64,000 bases of DNA from Larkinella arboricola (GCF_003259745.1 NZ_QLMC01000003.1:372001-436000), one strand, 5' to 3'. Positions 27,677 through 36,243 are shown, numbered from the stretch's first letter. Program-made: numbers and translations. Notes: generated by a model not told the origin, from the sequence alone.

Positions 27677-28195
27677 TTAATAATGCCGATCGCCGGATTC
27701 ACGCTTTCCGAGCATGACCGCCCCAACCATCGCCACCAGCAGCAGCACCGATGCCAGTTCAAACGGCAGAAGATAATCTTTGTACAATACCATACCCAGA
27801 TTCTCCACCAGACCGACTTTCTCACTGTACGTGGCCGGGTTGTAGGTTGCCATCGTAGACACGCGGAATACGGCTACCATCACCACCAGAATTACCCCAC
27901 CAACGACAACAGCCGCCAGTTTGGTAATCGTTGTTTTTGACTCTTCGTCCTCTTTTTTCAGGTTCAGAAACATGATGACGAACAGGAACAATACCATGAT
28001 TGCTCCGGCGTATACAATGATGTTAACAGCCGCCAGAAACTGGGCATTTAAGAGGATGTAATGGCCCGACAGGGTAAAGAACGTCAGAATCAGCGCAAGC
28101 ACGCTGTGAATGGGGTTTCGGGCCGTTACCACAAAGGAGGCACTCAGTAACGTAATGGCCGTTAAAACGTAAAAGAGTATTTCAGTAGGCTTCAT
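27677..28195 (-). CDS. nuoJ: NADH-quinone oxidoreductase subunit J
   Basis: The 172-residue membrane protein has about five helices. It opens ILFYVLTAITLLSASFVVTARNPIHSVLAL, followed by YILLNAQFLAAVNIIVYAGAIMVLFLFVIMFLNL, the NuoJ/ND6 signature with the pi-bulge helix. NuoJ is part of the proton-pumping arm of complex I. It is the last gene of this operon; the transcript then meets a terminator, so nuoK is not adjacent. An inverted repeat separates it from nuoI. Confidence 0.94.
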   Translation of the reverse strand: MKPTEILFYVLTAITLLSASFVVTARNPIHSVLALILTFFTLSGHYILLNAQFLAAVNIIVYAGAIMVLFLFVIMFLNLKKEDEESKTTITKLAAVVVGGVILVVMVAVFRVSTMATYNPATYSEKVGLVENLGMVLYKDYLLPFELASVLLLVAMVGAVMLGKRESGDRHY

Positions 28196-28206
28196 TTTTT
28201 AAATAT

Positions 28207-28256
28207 CGTTTAAGGTTTGAGGTTTAAGGCTTAGAACAAACCTCAAACCTCAAACG
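28207..28256. repeat. Intergenic inverted repeat between nuoI and nuoJ
   Basis: Positions 28207-28222 pair with 28241-28256 with one mismatch, and three further T:A pairs extend the stem inward. Both arms are made of the word GGTTTGAGGTTTAAGG and its complement. No T-tract follows, so it is not a classical terminator. It fills nearly the whole 66-base spacer. Confidence 0.72.
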
Positions 28257-28261
28257 ACAAT

Positions 28262-28825
28262 CTACGTGGCTGATCGGGAATACGACGGTTCAGTAGGAGT
28301 TGCCTGTACATCCGGATTGGTGCGGATATACCGGTCATCCATTTTTTCGACCAACTGATCTTTACCGTAGATTACCTGATCGCGTTCGGTGAAGATGGGA
28401 ACCATCCGGTCGTGACGCAGATAAACGGCCTGTTTGGGGCAGGCTTCTTCGCACAAACCACAGAAAATACACCGCAGCATGTTGATTTCGTAAACCGCTG
28501 CGTACTTTTCTTCCCGGTACAATCCTTCTTCGCCTTTTTTGCGTTCAGCAGCGACCATCGAAATGGCTTCGGCCGGGCAGGCTAGCGAACAAAGTCCACA
28601 GGCTGTACACCGCTCACGGCCTTCTTCGTCACGTTTCAGCACGTGATGGCCCCGAAATACCGGTCCCAGATACCGCTTCACTTCCGGGTAAGCAACCGTC
28701 ACCTTCTTGCCAAAAAAGTGCTTTATGGTTATGGCCAGCCCTTGAGCAATGGCAGGGAGATACATCTTCTCCGCTAACGTCATTTGCTTATTGCTGACTT
28801 GTTTGGATCGATTCGTTAATTGCAT
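28262..28825 (-). CDS. nuoI: NADH-quinone oxidoreductase subunit I (two 4Fe-4S clusters)
   Basis: The 187-residue protein holds two ferredoxin motifs, CTACGLCSLACP and CIFCGLCEEACP, which bind clusters N6a and N6b carrying electrons to N2 in NuoB. KRYLGPVFRGHHVLKRDEEGRERC precedes them as in other NuoI proteins. The N-terminal extension of about 20 residues is polar. The bases just before the ATG match those before nuoF over 12 positions. Confidence 0.95.
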   Translation of the reverse strand: MQLTNRSKQVSNKQMTLAEKMYLPAIAQGLAITIKHFFGKKVTVAYPEVKRYLGPVFRGHHVLKRDEEGRERCTACGLCSLACPAEAISMVAAERKKGEEGLYREEKYAAVYEINMLRCIFCGLCEEACPKQAVYLRHDRMVPIFTERDQVIYGKDQLVEKMDDRYIRTNPDVQATPTEPSYSRSAT

Positions 28826-28845
28826 AGTGAGTAGGAAACGTTAAT

Positions 28846-29997
28846 CTAGGATCGCTGGGGCTGAACAACTTCTTTAGGAGCGCGCGCCGACGATACCATC
28901 GCCAGTACAACCATCACCACCACAATTGCCCAACTAGCGTATTTAATATCAAACAACAACCCAAAACCCGTTACAACCACGTTCAGGACGGAAAGCGGAA
29001 TAAAGCTTTTCCAGCCCAGGTTCATCAGTTGGTCGTACCGGAAACGCGGCAGCGTCCAGCGGACCCACATGAAGAAGAAAATAAAGAAGAAGATTTTGCC
29101 AAACAGCACGATCGTCCCCACCAGGGTAGCTAGGTTATGGCCCGTTGCAGCTCCCAGTGAACCGGTCAGGGTTTCACGCACCCAGTCCATACCGGGGTAG
29201 TTATAGCCACCGAAGTAGAGGGTTGCAATGACCGCCGACGAAACAAACATGTTGATATACTCCGCAAACAGGTAAAAGCCGAGTTTCATCGAGCTGTATT
29301 CGGTATGATACCCACCAACGAGTTCCGTTTCGCACTCCGGCAGATCGAACGGCGTCCGGTTACATTCGGCAAACGCACAGGTCAAAAAGATAATGAAACC
29401 CAGCGGCTGATTGAATACGTTCCAGGCTATACCGTGCTGCGCTTCCACCATAGCCCGAAGTGACAGGGAACCCGTCATCATCAGAATGGCAATGATGGAC
29501 AAACCGAAGGCAATCTCGTAACTGATGTTTTGCGAAGCCGCCCGAATAGCGCCCAGCAGCGAAAACTTATTGTTTGATGCCCAGCCACCCACCATCAGAC
29601 CGTATACCCCCAGAGAAACGACCCCAAAGATGTACAGAATACCGATGTTGATTTCGATGCCCTGTACCGGCACCAGCAGGTCTTCATAGCGGATGCTTTC
29701 ACCAAACGGAATCACGGCGCTCGACATCAAAGCCGTCAGAATGGCCAGACACGGACCCAGGATAAACAGCCATTTATTCGCCTGTGAGGGAATAAAGTCT
29801 TCCTTGAAAAACATTTTACCAGCATCGGCCAGCGGTTGGAATATACCGCCCGGCCCCGCCCGGTTGGGACCGAAACGATCCTGAATAAAACCAGCCACTT
29901 TCCGCTCCGCCCAGGTTGAATACATAGCAATCAACAAGGTTACGCCAAAGACGACGAGGATCAGGATGGCCTTTATGATGAGTTCTGTTAGGTTCAT
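28846..29997 (-). CDS. nuoH: NADH-quinone oxidoreductase subunit H
   Basis: The 383-residue protein has eight or more membrane helices and the ND1 signatures TWAERKVAGFIQDRFGPNRAGPGGIFQPLADAGKMFFKED and EYSSMKLGFYLFAEY (given here as family landmarks in two pieces around residues 27-66 and 234-248). The acidic loop AECNRTPFDLPECETELVGG near 210-229 forms the quinone channel. NuoH joins the peripheral and membrane arms of complex I. Confidence 0.95.
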   Translation of the reverse strand: MNLTELIIKAILILVVFGVTLLIAMYSTWAERKVAGFIQDRFGPNRAGPGGIFQPLADAGKMFFKEDFIPSQANKWLFILGPCLAILTALMSSAVIPFGESIRYEDLLVPVQGIEINIGILYIFGVVSLGVYGLMVGGWASNNKFSLLGAIRAASQNISYEIAFGLSIIAILMMTGSLSLRAMVEAQHGIAWNVFNQPLGFIIFLTCAFAECNRTPFDLPECETELVGGYHTEYSSMKLGFYLFAEYINMFVSSAVIATLYFGGYNYPGMDWVRETLTGSLGAATGHNLATLVGTIVLFGKIFFFIFFFMWVRWTLPRFRYDQLMNLGWKSFIPLSVLNVVVTGFGLLFDIKYASWAIVVVMVVLAMVSSARAPKEVVQPQRS

Positions 29998-30056
29998 GAT
30001 GTTGAGATATTAGAAGTGAGACAAAAGCCAGAGACCTTTTTACTCTACTATCTTTC

Positions 30057-30093
30057 GTCTATTCTCTCTTGTCTATTCTCTTTTGTCTATTTC
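30057..30093. repeat. Tandem 14-base direct repeat with complementary arm, nuoG-nuoH spacer
   Basis: The word GTCTATTCTCTYTT occurs at 30057-30070 and 30071-30084, with a partial third copy from 30085 into the nuoG stop. The 9-mer at 30019-30027 is complementary to 30080-30088, so the spacer can also form a hairpin. No function is known. Its construction parallels the other nuo spacers. Confidence 0.6.
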
Positions 30094-31177
30094 AGGGTTC
30101 TGGATCATTGGCGTGCGGTAATACCGGCGCAAACCGTTCCGGCGGCAATTGCTGAATACCCAGTTGCGACGTATCGCGTTCCTCATGAACGTCTGTGTAG
30201 GTGGCGGCTGCCAGCTTTTTCTGAAAATCCGGTATTATCGCATCACGACGGGCTTTGTTCACTGAAATAACCGAGCTACGTGAAACTTTCGTAGGTCCTT
30301 CGATCACCCAGTCGCTGGTACTCTTTTTATCAAACCGGCAGGTGTTGCAGATAAACTCAGTAACCTCATTCCACTCATTTTTCCGTGCCGTCACCCGGAT
30401 GACGTCCTCGCCCCGGTACCAGAGCGTCACGTTTCCGGAACAGGTTGGGCAATCGCGGTGGGCATCGACCGGCTTGGTAAACCAGACACGGTTTTTGAAC
30501 CGGAACGTTTTATCGGTCAGGGCGCCCACGGGGCACACATCGATTACGTTGCCGGAGAAATCGTTATCAATGGCTTTTTCAATATACGTTCCGATTTCGG
30601 CGGCATCACCCCGGCCCAATACGCCGTGAACGCGTTTCTGCGTAATCTGGTCGGCGGTAAACACACAGCGGTAGCACAAAATGCAGCGCGTCATGTGCAA
30701 CTGGATATACGGGCCAATGTCCTGTTTATCAAACGTCCGGCGCTTTTCCTCGTACCGGGTGGTAGCCATCCCGTGGTTGAAAGCAAAATTCTGGAGGTCG
30801 CACTCACCGGCCTGATCGCACACCGGGCAATCGAGCGGGTGGTTGATCAGCAGAAACTCAACAATGGCTTTGCGGGTCGAAAGAACCTGTTCGTTGGTTG
30901 AGTTTTCAACGACCATACCGTCCTGAACCGGTGTGATGCAGGAAGCCACCAGCTTGGGCATCGGCCGCGGGTCTTTGGCAGAACCAGCCGCCACCCGAAC
31001 CAGACAGGCCCGGCACTTTCCACCGCTGCCCTTCAGGGGTTGGTAATAACACATGGCCGGTGGAGCCATATCGCCACCAATTTTCCGGGCTGCCTGCAAA
31101 ATGGTCGTTCCCGGTTCCACTTCGACTTCGATACCGTCGATGGTGACTTTGAATAATTGCGGTTGTGTATTTTCCAT
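30092..31177 (-). CDS. nuoG: NuoG-like 2Fe-2S/4Fe-4S subunit of complex I, short form
   Basis: The 361-residue protein has an N-terminal 2Fe-2S ferredoxin domain (AMCYYQP, GGKCRACLVRV). The NuoG histidine/cysteine 4Fe-4S motif is HPLDCPVCDQAGECDLQ, followed by TRCILCYRCVFTADQ and NVIDVCPVGALTDKTF. It stops soon after a fragment related to the start of the molybdopterin-type domain (DCPTCSGNVTLWYRGEDVIRV). The large non-catalytic domain that brings E. coli NuoG to about 900 residues is missing; to my knowledge a short form is normal in many Bacteroidota. It passes electrons from NuoF to NuoI. Confidence 0.9.
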   Translation of the reverse strand: MENTQPQLFKVTIDGIEVEVEPGTTILQAARKIGGDMAPPAMCYYQPLKGSGGKCRACLVRVAAGSAKDPRPMPKLVASCITPVQDGMVVENSTNEQVLSTRKAIVEFLLINHPLDCPVCDQAGECDLQNFAFNHGMATTRYEEKRRTFDKQDIGPYIQLHMTRCILCYRCVFTADQITQKRVHGVLGRGDAAEIGTYIEKAIDNDFSGNVIDVCPVGALTDKTFRFKNRVWFTKPVDAHRDCPTCSGNVTLWYRGEDVIRVTARKNEWNEVTEFICNTCRFDKKSTSDWVIEGPTKVSRSSVISVNKARRDAIIPDFQKKLAAATYTDVHEERDTSQLGIQQLPPERFAPVLPHANDPEP

Positions 31178-31206
31178 TTAGCTATAGCGTCCAATAAATA
31201 ATTAAA

Positions 31207-32547
31207 CTACACCAGTGCCATATCTCCTTTGAAAACCGCGCCCGGTTGGGTGGCTTCGGAAGGGTTGGTGATATGCCACTCAAATTCATCGCGGAAGTGG
31301 CGGATGGCGCTGGCTACCGGCCAGGCCGCAGCGTCGCCGAGCGGACAAATGGTGTTTCCTTCGATCTTTTTGGCCACATCGACCAGCAGATCAATATCAT
31401 GTTGATTACCGTGACCGTACTCGATCCGGTGTAAAACCCGTTCCATCCAGCCGGTTCCTTCGCGGCAGGGGCTACACTGCCCGCAGGACTCGTGGTGGTA
31501 GAACCGGGCGAAATTCCAGGTATTGCGAACAATGCAGGAAGTTTCGTCAAAGACAATGAAACCGCCCGAACCCAGCATGGTTCCGGTCTGGAAACCGCCA
31601 TCCGACAACGACTCGTACGTCATCAGGCGCGGGTCGCCGTTGGCCAGTTTCAGAATCAGGTTGGCGGGCAAAATGGGTACGGAAGAACCACCGGCTACCA
31701 CGGCTTTCAGGTGGTGACCATCGCGAATACCGCCACACCATTCATCGGAGTAAATAAACTCTTCGACCGGAACGCCCAGCTCTATTTCGTAGACCCCCGG
31801 CTTTTTGATATGTCCCGAAGCAGAAATTAATTTGGTACCGGCACTTCGGCCAATACCGATGGCCGCATACGCTTCCCCGCCATTGTTGATGATCCAGGAT
31901 GTGGTAGCAATAGACTCCACGTTATTTACTACCGTCGGACTCTGATAAAGCCCTTTCACAGCCGGGAATGGCGGTTTGTTGCGCGGATTACCCCGTTTGC
32001 CTTCGAGTGACTCCAGCAGGGCGGTTTCTTCGCCACAGATGTAAGCTCCACCACCGGGCTGCACCACCAGCTCCAGATCATAGCCCGTTCCCAGGATATT
32101 TTTCCCCAGAAAACCGGCCGCTTTGGCTTCGGCAATGGCTTTTTCAAGAATACGAACGACGTACATCAACTCACCCCGTACGTAAATAAAGGACTTGTTA
32201 GCCCCCAGCGCGTAGCTGGAGATAATCATCCCCTCGATGAGAACATGCGGGAGATTCTTCATCAGATAGTGGTCCTTGAACGTACCGGGCTCCGATTCGT
32301 CGGCGTTGCAGACCAGATAACGGGGTACGCCCTCGGGTTTAGCCAGGAAGCTCCATTTCATTCCCATCGGGAAACCTGCACCACCCCGGCCCCGTACGCC
32401 AGACTTCTTCACTTCTTCGACCACCTCATCGGGTGTCATGGTTTTGAGCGCCTTTTCAACAGCGGTATAACCACCCTGTTTCCGGTATACATCGTATGTT
32501 TCGATGCCGGGAACGTTAATATGTTCGAGCAGAATCTTTTTGCCCAT
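31207..32547 (-). CDS. nuoF: NADH-quinone oxidoreductase subunit F (FMN, NADH site)
   Basis: The 446-residue protein carries the NADH/FMN fold: GVRGRGGAGFPMGMKWSF near residues 49-66, CNADESEPGTFKD, and AYICGEETALLESLEGKRGNPR. The N3 4Fe-4S motif is ESCGQCSPCREGTGWM with the distant cysteine in NTICPLGDA. NuoF oxidises NADH and starts electron transfer. It is 111 bases downstream of nuoE, a gap with no gene. Confidence 0.96.
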   Translation of the reverse strand: MGKKILLEHINVPGIETYDVYRKQGGYTAVEKALKTMTPDEVVEEVKKSGVRGRGGAGFPMGMKWSFLAKPEGVPRYLVCNADESEPGTFKDHYLMKNLPHVLIEGMIISSYALGANKSFIYVRGELMYVVRILEKAIAEAKAAGFLGKNILGTGYDLELVVQPGGGAYICGEETALLESLEGKRGNPRNKPPFPAVKGLYQSPTVVNNVESIATTSWIINNGGEAYAAIGIGRSAGTKLISASGHIKKPGVYEIELGVPVEEFIYSDEWCGGIRDGHHLKAVVAGGSSVPILPANLILKLANGDPRLMTYESLSDGGFQTGTMLGSGGFIVFDETSCIVRNTWNFARFYHHESCGQCSPCREGTGWMERVLHRIEYGHGNQHDIDLLVDVAKKIEGNTICPLGDAAAWPVASAIRHFRDEFEWHITNPSEATQPGAVFKGDMALV

Positions 32548-32658
32548 AGTGAGTAGGAACTGGGTTTAAATCAAAGTGGGTTGAAGCGTAGAACGAGTTC
32601 GTCGGTCGCTTCTGCCCTTACCGGAGCTGTTTTCCTGTATTAGAAGAACCGTAAAGCA

Positions 32659-33156
32659 TTATTTACTCAATTCTTCGATAATCTCATCGACGCGCTCCTT
32701 CGTCAGATGCATGTAATATTGTTCCCGAATCTGGAAAACGGGGCCCATACCGCAGGCTGCCAGACACTCCACTTCTTTCAGCGTAAATTTCTGATCGGGA
32801 GTTGTTTCGCCCGCCTGGATGCCCAGTTTCTGTTTCAGGTAATCGTAAACCTCTTCGCCCCCCATCAGGCAGCACGGGCCCGTCCGGCAATATTCAATTA
32901 CGTGTTTACCAACGGGGTCCAGGTGGAACATAGTATAAAATGTGGCCACTTCGTAGACCTCAATGGCCTGAATGTCCAGCATCCGGGCTACGTAGTCCAT
33001 CACTTCCGGGCTCAGCCAGCCCCATTGCTCCTGAGCCAGGTGTAGCAACGGTAAGAGAGCCGACTTTTGACGACCTTCCGGATAACGGGCTATAATTTCC
33101 TGTGCTTTGGTGAGCCGTTCGGGGGTAAATTCTACGGTATTTTGCGTTTCCGTCAT
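32659..33156 (-). CDS. nuoE: NADH-quinone oxidoreductase subunit E (2Fe-2S)
   Basis: The 165-residue thioredoxin-like protein has the N1a 2Fe-2S ligands in EYCRTGPCCLMGG and VECLAACGMGPVF, with LLHLAQEQWGWLSPEVMDYVA before them. Its ATG overlaps the TGA of a small open frame upstream (ATGA at 33156-33153), which suggests translational coupling to that frame. Confidence 0.95.
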   Translation of the reverse strand: MTETQNTVEFTPERLTKAQEIIARYPEGRQKSALLPLLHLAQEQWGWLSPEVMDYVARMLDIQAIEVYEVATFYTMFHLDPVGKHVIEYCRTGPCCLMGGEEVYDYLKQKLGIQAGETTPDQKFTLKEVECLAACGMGPVFQIREQYYMHLTKERVDEIIEELSK

Positions 33157-33260
33157 ATCGGTTTACAGCGGGTATTCTTCAAAATTTCCTGCCACGTCAA
33201 CGGTGCAGGTTCAAACTTATCGTTAGCCAACAGGTCCAGATGGGCGGCTTCAAAACCTTC
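33153..33260 (-). pseudogene. Small coding-like frame between nuoD and nuoE, apparently frameshifted
   Basis: Between the nuoD stop and the nuoE start, a minus-strand frame of 35 codons ends ATGA on the nuoE start. Its translation, with LDLLANDKFEPAPLTWQEI in the middle, looks like normal protein, but it has no ATG and is preceded by a TGA at 33261-33263. A second frame covers the bases between nuoD and that point and reads NPARENVKKEFIPTDRQIL before stopping. A one-base shift in the region 33251-33270, where TTTTGA occurs twice, would join them into about 60 residues. It may be a decayed small gene, a programmed or sequencing frameshift, or chance. No family is recognised. Confidence 0.35.
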
Positions 33261-33316
33261 TCAAAATCTGCCTGTCAGTTGGAATGAATTCCTTTTTGAC
33301 GTTCTCCCTCGCCGGA

Positions 33317-34564
33317 TTATCCGTCCAGTTCGCCCGCAATTACGTTCATGCTACTCATAATGACAATGGCATCCGAAAGGGTCAGCCCTTTGCACATTTC
33401 AGGGTAAGCCTGGTAATAGATGAAACAGGGCCGCCGGAAATGCAGCCGGTAGGGCGTCCGGCCACCGTCGCTAATGAGGTAAAAGCCCAGCTCTCCGTTT
33501 CCGCCTTCAACGGCATGATACACCTCGCCCACCGGAGCATCGATCTCGCCCATCACAATCTTGAAGTGATAAATCAGGGCTTCCATGTTCCGGTATACTT
33601 CTTTTTTCGGCGGCAGGTAATATTCCGGCGCATCGGCAAAGTAGGGGCCTTCCGGCAGGTTTTCAAGGGCTTGCTCGATAATCCGCAGACTCTGCCAGAT
33701 TTCTTCGTTCCGCACCATAAACCGGTCGTAGGTATCGCCACTTTTGCCCACCGGAATTTCAAATTCGAAATCCTGGTAGGACGAATACGGATTCATCACC
33801 CGTACATCGTAATCGACACCGGCAGCCCGCAGGTTCGGGCCGGTAAAACCGTAATTCAGAGCCCGTTCTGCCGTAATACCGCCTACGTCAATGATGCGGT
33901 CCATGAAGATCCGGTTGCGGTTGAACAGCTTCTCAAACTCGCGCATAATGGGCGGAAAACGCTTGAGAAACGCCCGAATTTTCCGAATGGCTTCTGGTGA
34001 CAAATCGCGCTCCATGCCACCAATGCGGCCCATGTTGGTAGTCAGACGCGCTCCGCAGACTTCCTCGTAAATTTCATAGATGTTCTCCCGTTCCTCGAAC
34101 AGGTAGAGGAAGCCCGTAAAGGCGCCCGTATCCACCCCAAGAATACCGTTACAAATCAGGTGGTCGGCAATCCGGGCCAGCTCCATCATGATGACACGGA
34201 TGTATTCCGCCCGCTTCGGTACCTTGATATCCAGCAGCTTTTCGACCGTCATGTGCCAGCCAAAATTGTTGATCGGCGACGAACAATAGTTCATCCGGTC
34301 GGTCAGCGTGGTAATCTGGTAAAAGGGACGCTGTTCGGCAATTTTCTCGAAAGCCCGGTGAATGTAGCCAATGGTCTGTTCACCCGAAACGATTTTCTCC
34401 CCATCCATTTGCAGAATGTTCTGGAAAATACCGTGCGTAGCCGGGTGCGTGGGACCAAGGTTGAGGGTCGTTAACTCATTAACGTACTGAACCGATTCTT
34501 CAGACTTTGCCGGCAAATCGCTGCCGGGAATATTTTTATTCGATATATCGAGTACGGTATTCAT
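33317..34564 (-). CDS. nuoD: NADH-quinone oxidoreductase subunit D (49-kDa type)
   Basis: The 415-residue protein has NLGPTHPATHGIFQNILQMDGE near residue 34-55, YIHRAFEKIAEQRPFYQ, DRMNYCSSPINN and RIGGMERDL, the quinone-pocket histidines and arginines of NuoD. It ends with a typical SDAIVIMSSMNVIAGELDG tail, so it is complete. NuoD and NuoB form the quinone site. NuoC is encoded separately, not fused as in E. coli. Confidence 0.96.
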   Translation of the reverse strand: MNTVLDISNKNIPGSDLPAKSEESVQYVNELTTLNLGPTHPATHGIFQNILQMDGEKIVSGEQTIGYIHRAFEKIAEQRPFYQITTLTDRMNYCSSPINNFGWHMTVEKLLDIKVPKRAEYIRVIMMELARIADHLICNGILGVDTGAFTGFLYLFEERENIYEIYEEVCGARLTTNMGRIGGMERDLSPEAIRKIRAFLKRFPPIMREFEKLFNRNRIFMDRIIDVGGITAERALNYGFTGPNLRAAGVDYDVRVMNPYSSYQDFEFEIPVGKSGDTYDRFMVRNEEIWQSLRIIEQALENLPEGPYFADAPEYYLPPKKEVYRNMEALIYHFKIVMGEIDAPVGEVYHAVEGGNGELGFYLISDGGRTPYRLHFRRPCFIYYQAYPEMCKGLTLSDAIVIMSSMNVIAGELDG

Positions 34565-34581
34565 GTAGCTTGAAAGTAATA

Positions 34582-34655
34582 AGGGTTCGATGGTTAAACA
34601 GTATCATGCGTTAAACAGCCATTCTGCCATTTAACCATCCAGCCATCCAAACCCT
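34582..34655. repeat. Intergenic inverted repeat between nuoC and nuoD
   Basis: A 10-bp stem (34589-34598 with 34630-34639) and an outer 6-bp match (34582-34587 with 34650-34655) are built on the words ATGGTTAAA and CCATCC. The outer arm reaches the nuoC stop codon. There is no T-tract. Confidence 0.6.
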
Positions 34656-35157
34656 ATCGGCCAAATAATGCGTCAATTTTATCTTCCCGCGTCGGGTCTT
34701 CAAGCGGATACTGTTTCCGCATCGGGAAGTAGTCCATGTCCTCCATGTTCAGGATCCGGATCAGTTTTGGATGGCCGTCGAAGATAATACCGAAAAAATC
34801 GTAGGTTTCGCGCTCCATCCAGTTCGCACTCTGGTAGATATTCGTCAAGGTTGGCATGTGCAGATCGTTTTCTGCCAGAAAAACCTTGATGCGAATCCGA
34901 AAATTATTAACCAGACTATGAAGTTGATAAACAACGCAGAATTTTCGGGCCGGCTCCGGATCGTCGGGATAATGAATACCGCAGAGCGTTGTCAGAAAAT
35001 TGATCTGGTATAGAGGATGATCTCTCAAATATTCAATCATCGAAATGATTTGTTCCCTCCGGGTTGACAGGGTCAGCATGCCGTACGGTTCGTCAAAATC
35101 GTAGACATTTTCACCAAACTGGCGGATCAAATCTTTAGCAACTTCTTCGTTGGTCAT
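34654..35157 (-). CDS. nuoC: NADH-quinone oxidoreductase subunit C (30-kDa type)
   Basis: The 167-residue protein has QINFLTTLCGIHYPD, the family signature region PTLTNIYQSANWMERETYDFFGIIFDGHPKLIRIL near its C-terminus (about 112-146), and ends LEDPTREDKIDALFGR. It belongs to the peripheral arm between NuoB, NuoD and NuoI. Inverted-repeat spacers flank it on both sides. Confidence 0.95.
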   Translation of the reverse strand: MTNEEVAKDLIRQFGENVYDFDEPYGMLTLSTRREQIISMIEYLRDHPLYQINFLTTLCGIHYPDDPEPARKFCVVYQLHSLVNNFRIRIKVFLAENDLHMPTLTNIYQSANWMERETYDFFGIIFDGHPKLIRILNMEDMDYFPMRKQYPLEDPTREDKIDALFGR

Positions 35158-35169
35158 GAAAAGAGTTCG

Positions 35170-35272
35170 AATTGCTGGATAATGTAATGGTTAGATGGTC
35201 AAATTCGTCAACGGCGGTCTGTGTATCAAAGCCATTTACTAGTCGGCCATCCAACCATTTCCCAATCCAATT
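35170..35272. repeat. Intergenic inverted repeat between nuoB and nuoC
   Basis: Positions 35186-35198 pair with 35247-35259 with one mismatch, and AATTG at 35170-35174 pairs with CAATT at 35268-35272. The words ATGGTTAGATGG and CCATCCAACCATT are related to those in the nuoC-nuoD spacer, so these two elements share a vocabulary. No T-tract follows. Confidence 0.58.
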
Positions 35273-35816
35273 ATTGAATATTATACGATTCCAGCAGATG
35301 CTGATATTCGGGTGAATTCCGACGGCGCAGGGATTCGTTTATAGCCAGTTCCTGAACCTGCATCAGGCCGTCCAGAATCTGCTCCGGACGCGGTGGACAA
35401 CCCGGTACGTACACATCGACCGGGATGATGCGGTCGATGCCTTGCAGAACGCTGTAGGTATCAAAAATACCGCCACTCGATGCACAGGCACCAATGGCAA
35501 TTACCCAACGCGGTTCGGCCATTTGCAGATAGACCTGTTTAACAACCGGGGCCATTTTCTTGGCGATCGTTCCGGCTACGAGCAGGACATCGGCCTGACG
35601 GGGTGAAAAGCTCGGACGCTCGGCACCAAAACGGGCGATGTCATACCGGGATGCCATAGTCGACATGAACTCGATGCCGCAGCAGGACGTTGCAAAAGGA
35701 AGCGGCCACAGCGAGTTCGCCCGGGCCAATCCAATGATTTTATCGAATGAAGTCGCCTGAAAGCCGGCCCCGCTATAGTTATCGGGTGCCTCGACAATTT
35801 TAATATCACTTGCCAT
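35271..35816 (-). CDS. nuoB: NADH-quinone oxidoreductase subunit B (cluster N2)
   Basis: The 181-residue protein has the N2 ligands in [11 protein letters not shown], the cysteine in [11 protein letters not shown], and [41 protein letters not shown] is the conserved core helix region. NuoB hands electrons to quinone together with NuoD. Confidence 0.96.
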   Translation of the reverse strand: MASDIKIVEAPDNYSGAGFQATSFDKIIGLARANSLWPLPFATSCCGIEFMSTMASRYDIARFGAERPSFSPRQADVLLVAGTIAKKMAPVVKQVYLQMAEPRWVIAIGACASSGGIFDTYSVLQGIDRIIPVDVYVPGCPPRPEQILDGLMQVQELAINESLRRRNSPEYQHLLESYNIQ

Positions 35817-35871
35817 AGTGTTCGGTTATTTGTTGATGACAACAGATAAACATTTAATCCTGAGTTTCAGT

Positions 35872-36243
35872 TTACTCCCACTTCAAAACTCCCTTTTTCA
35901 GGATGTAATAAAATCCGGACAGCAGCAAGCCCATGAACAACACCATTTGCAGGAATCCCTCCATGCCCAGACTTTTGAAGTTCACGGCCCAGGGATACAT
36001 GAAAATTACTTCAACATCGAACAGAACAAAGAGAATGGCAATCAAAAAGTATTTGATTGAAATCGGTGCCCGGGCGTCACCCTGTACCGGAATACCGCAC
36101 TCAAACGGGTCATCTTTCTTTATGCTGTTTCGTTTCGGTCCAATATTGTGCGTGACAATCATCGTTGTCACAATAAATCCCAGCGCCAATCCCAATTGGA
36201 TGAGAATAGGCAGATAATCAGAAGGCAAATAGGTTGTGTTCAT
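35872..36243 (-). CDS. nuoA: NADH-quinone oxidoreductase subunit A
   Basis: The 123-residue protein has three membrane helices and the ND3 signatures DPFECGIPVQGDARAPISIKYFLIAILFVLFDVEVIFMYPW (landmarks spread over about residues 47-87). It is the first gene of the nuo operon and has its own -7 promoter element about 40 bases upstream. Confidence 0.95.
   Translation of the reverse strand: MNTTYLPSDYLPILIQLGLALGFIVTTMIVTHNIGPKRNSIKKDDPFECGIPVQGDARAPISIKYFLIAILFVLFDVEVIFMYPWAVNFKSLGMEGFLQMVLFMGLLLSGFYYILKKGVLKWE

Noticed and set aside
30092-31177. Truncated nuoG as a damaged gene
   Set aside because: The iron-sulfur motifs are intact and, to my knowledge, a short NuoG without the molybdopterin domain is normal in this phylum.
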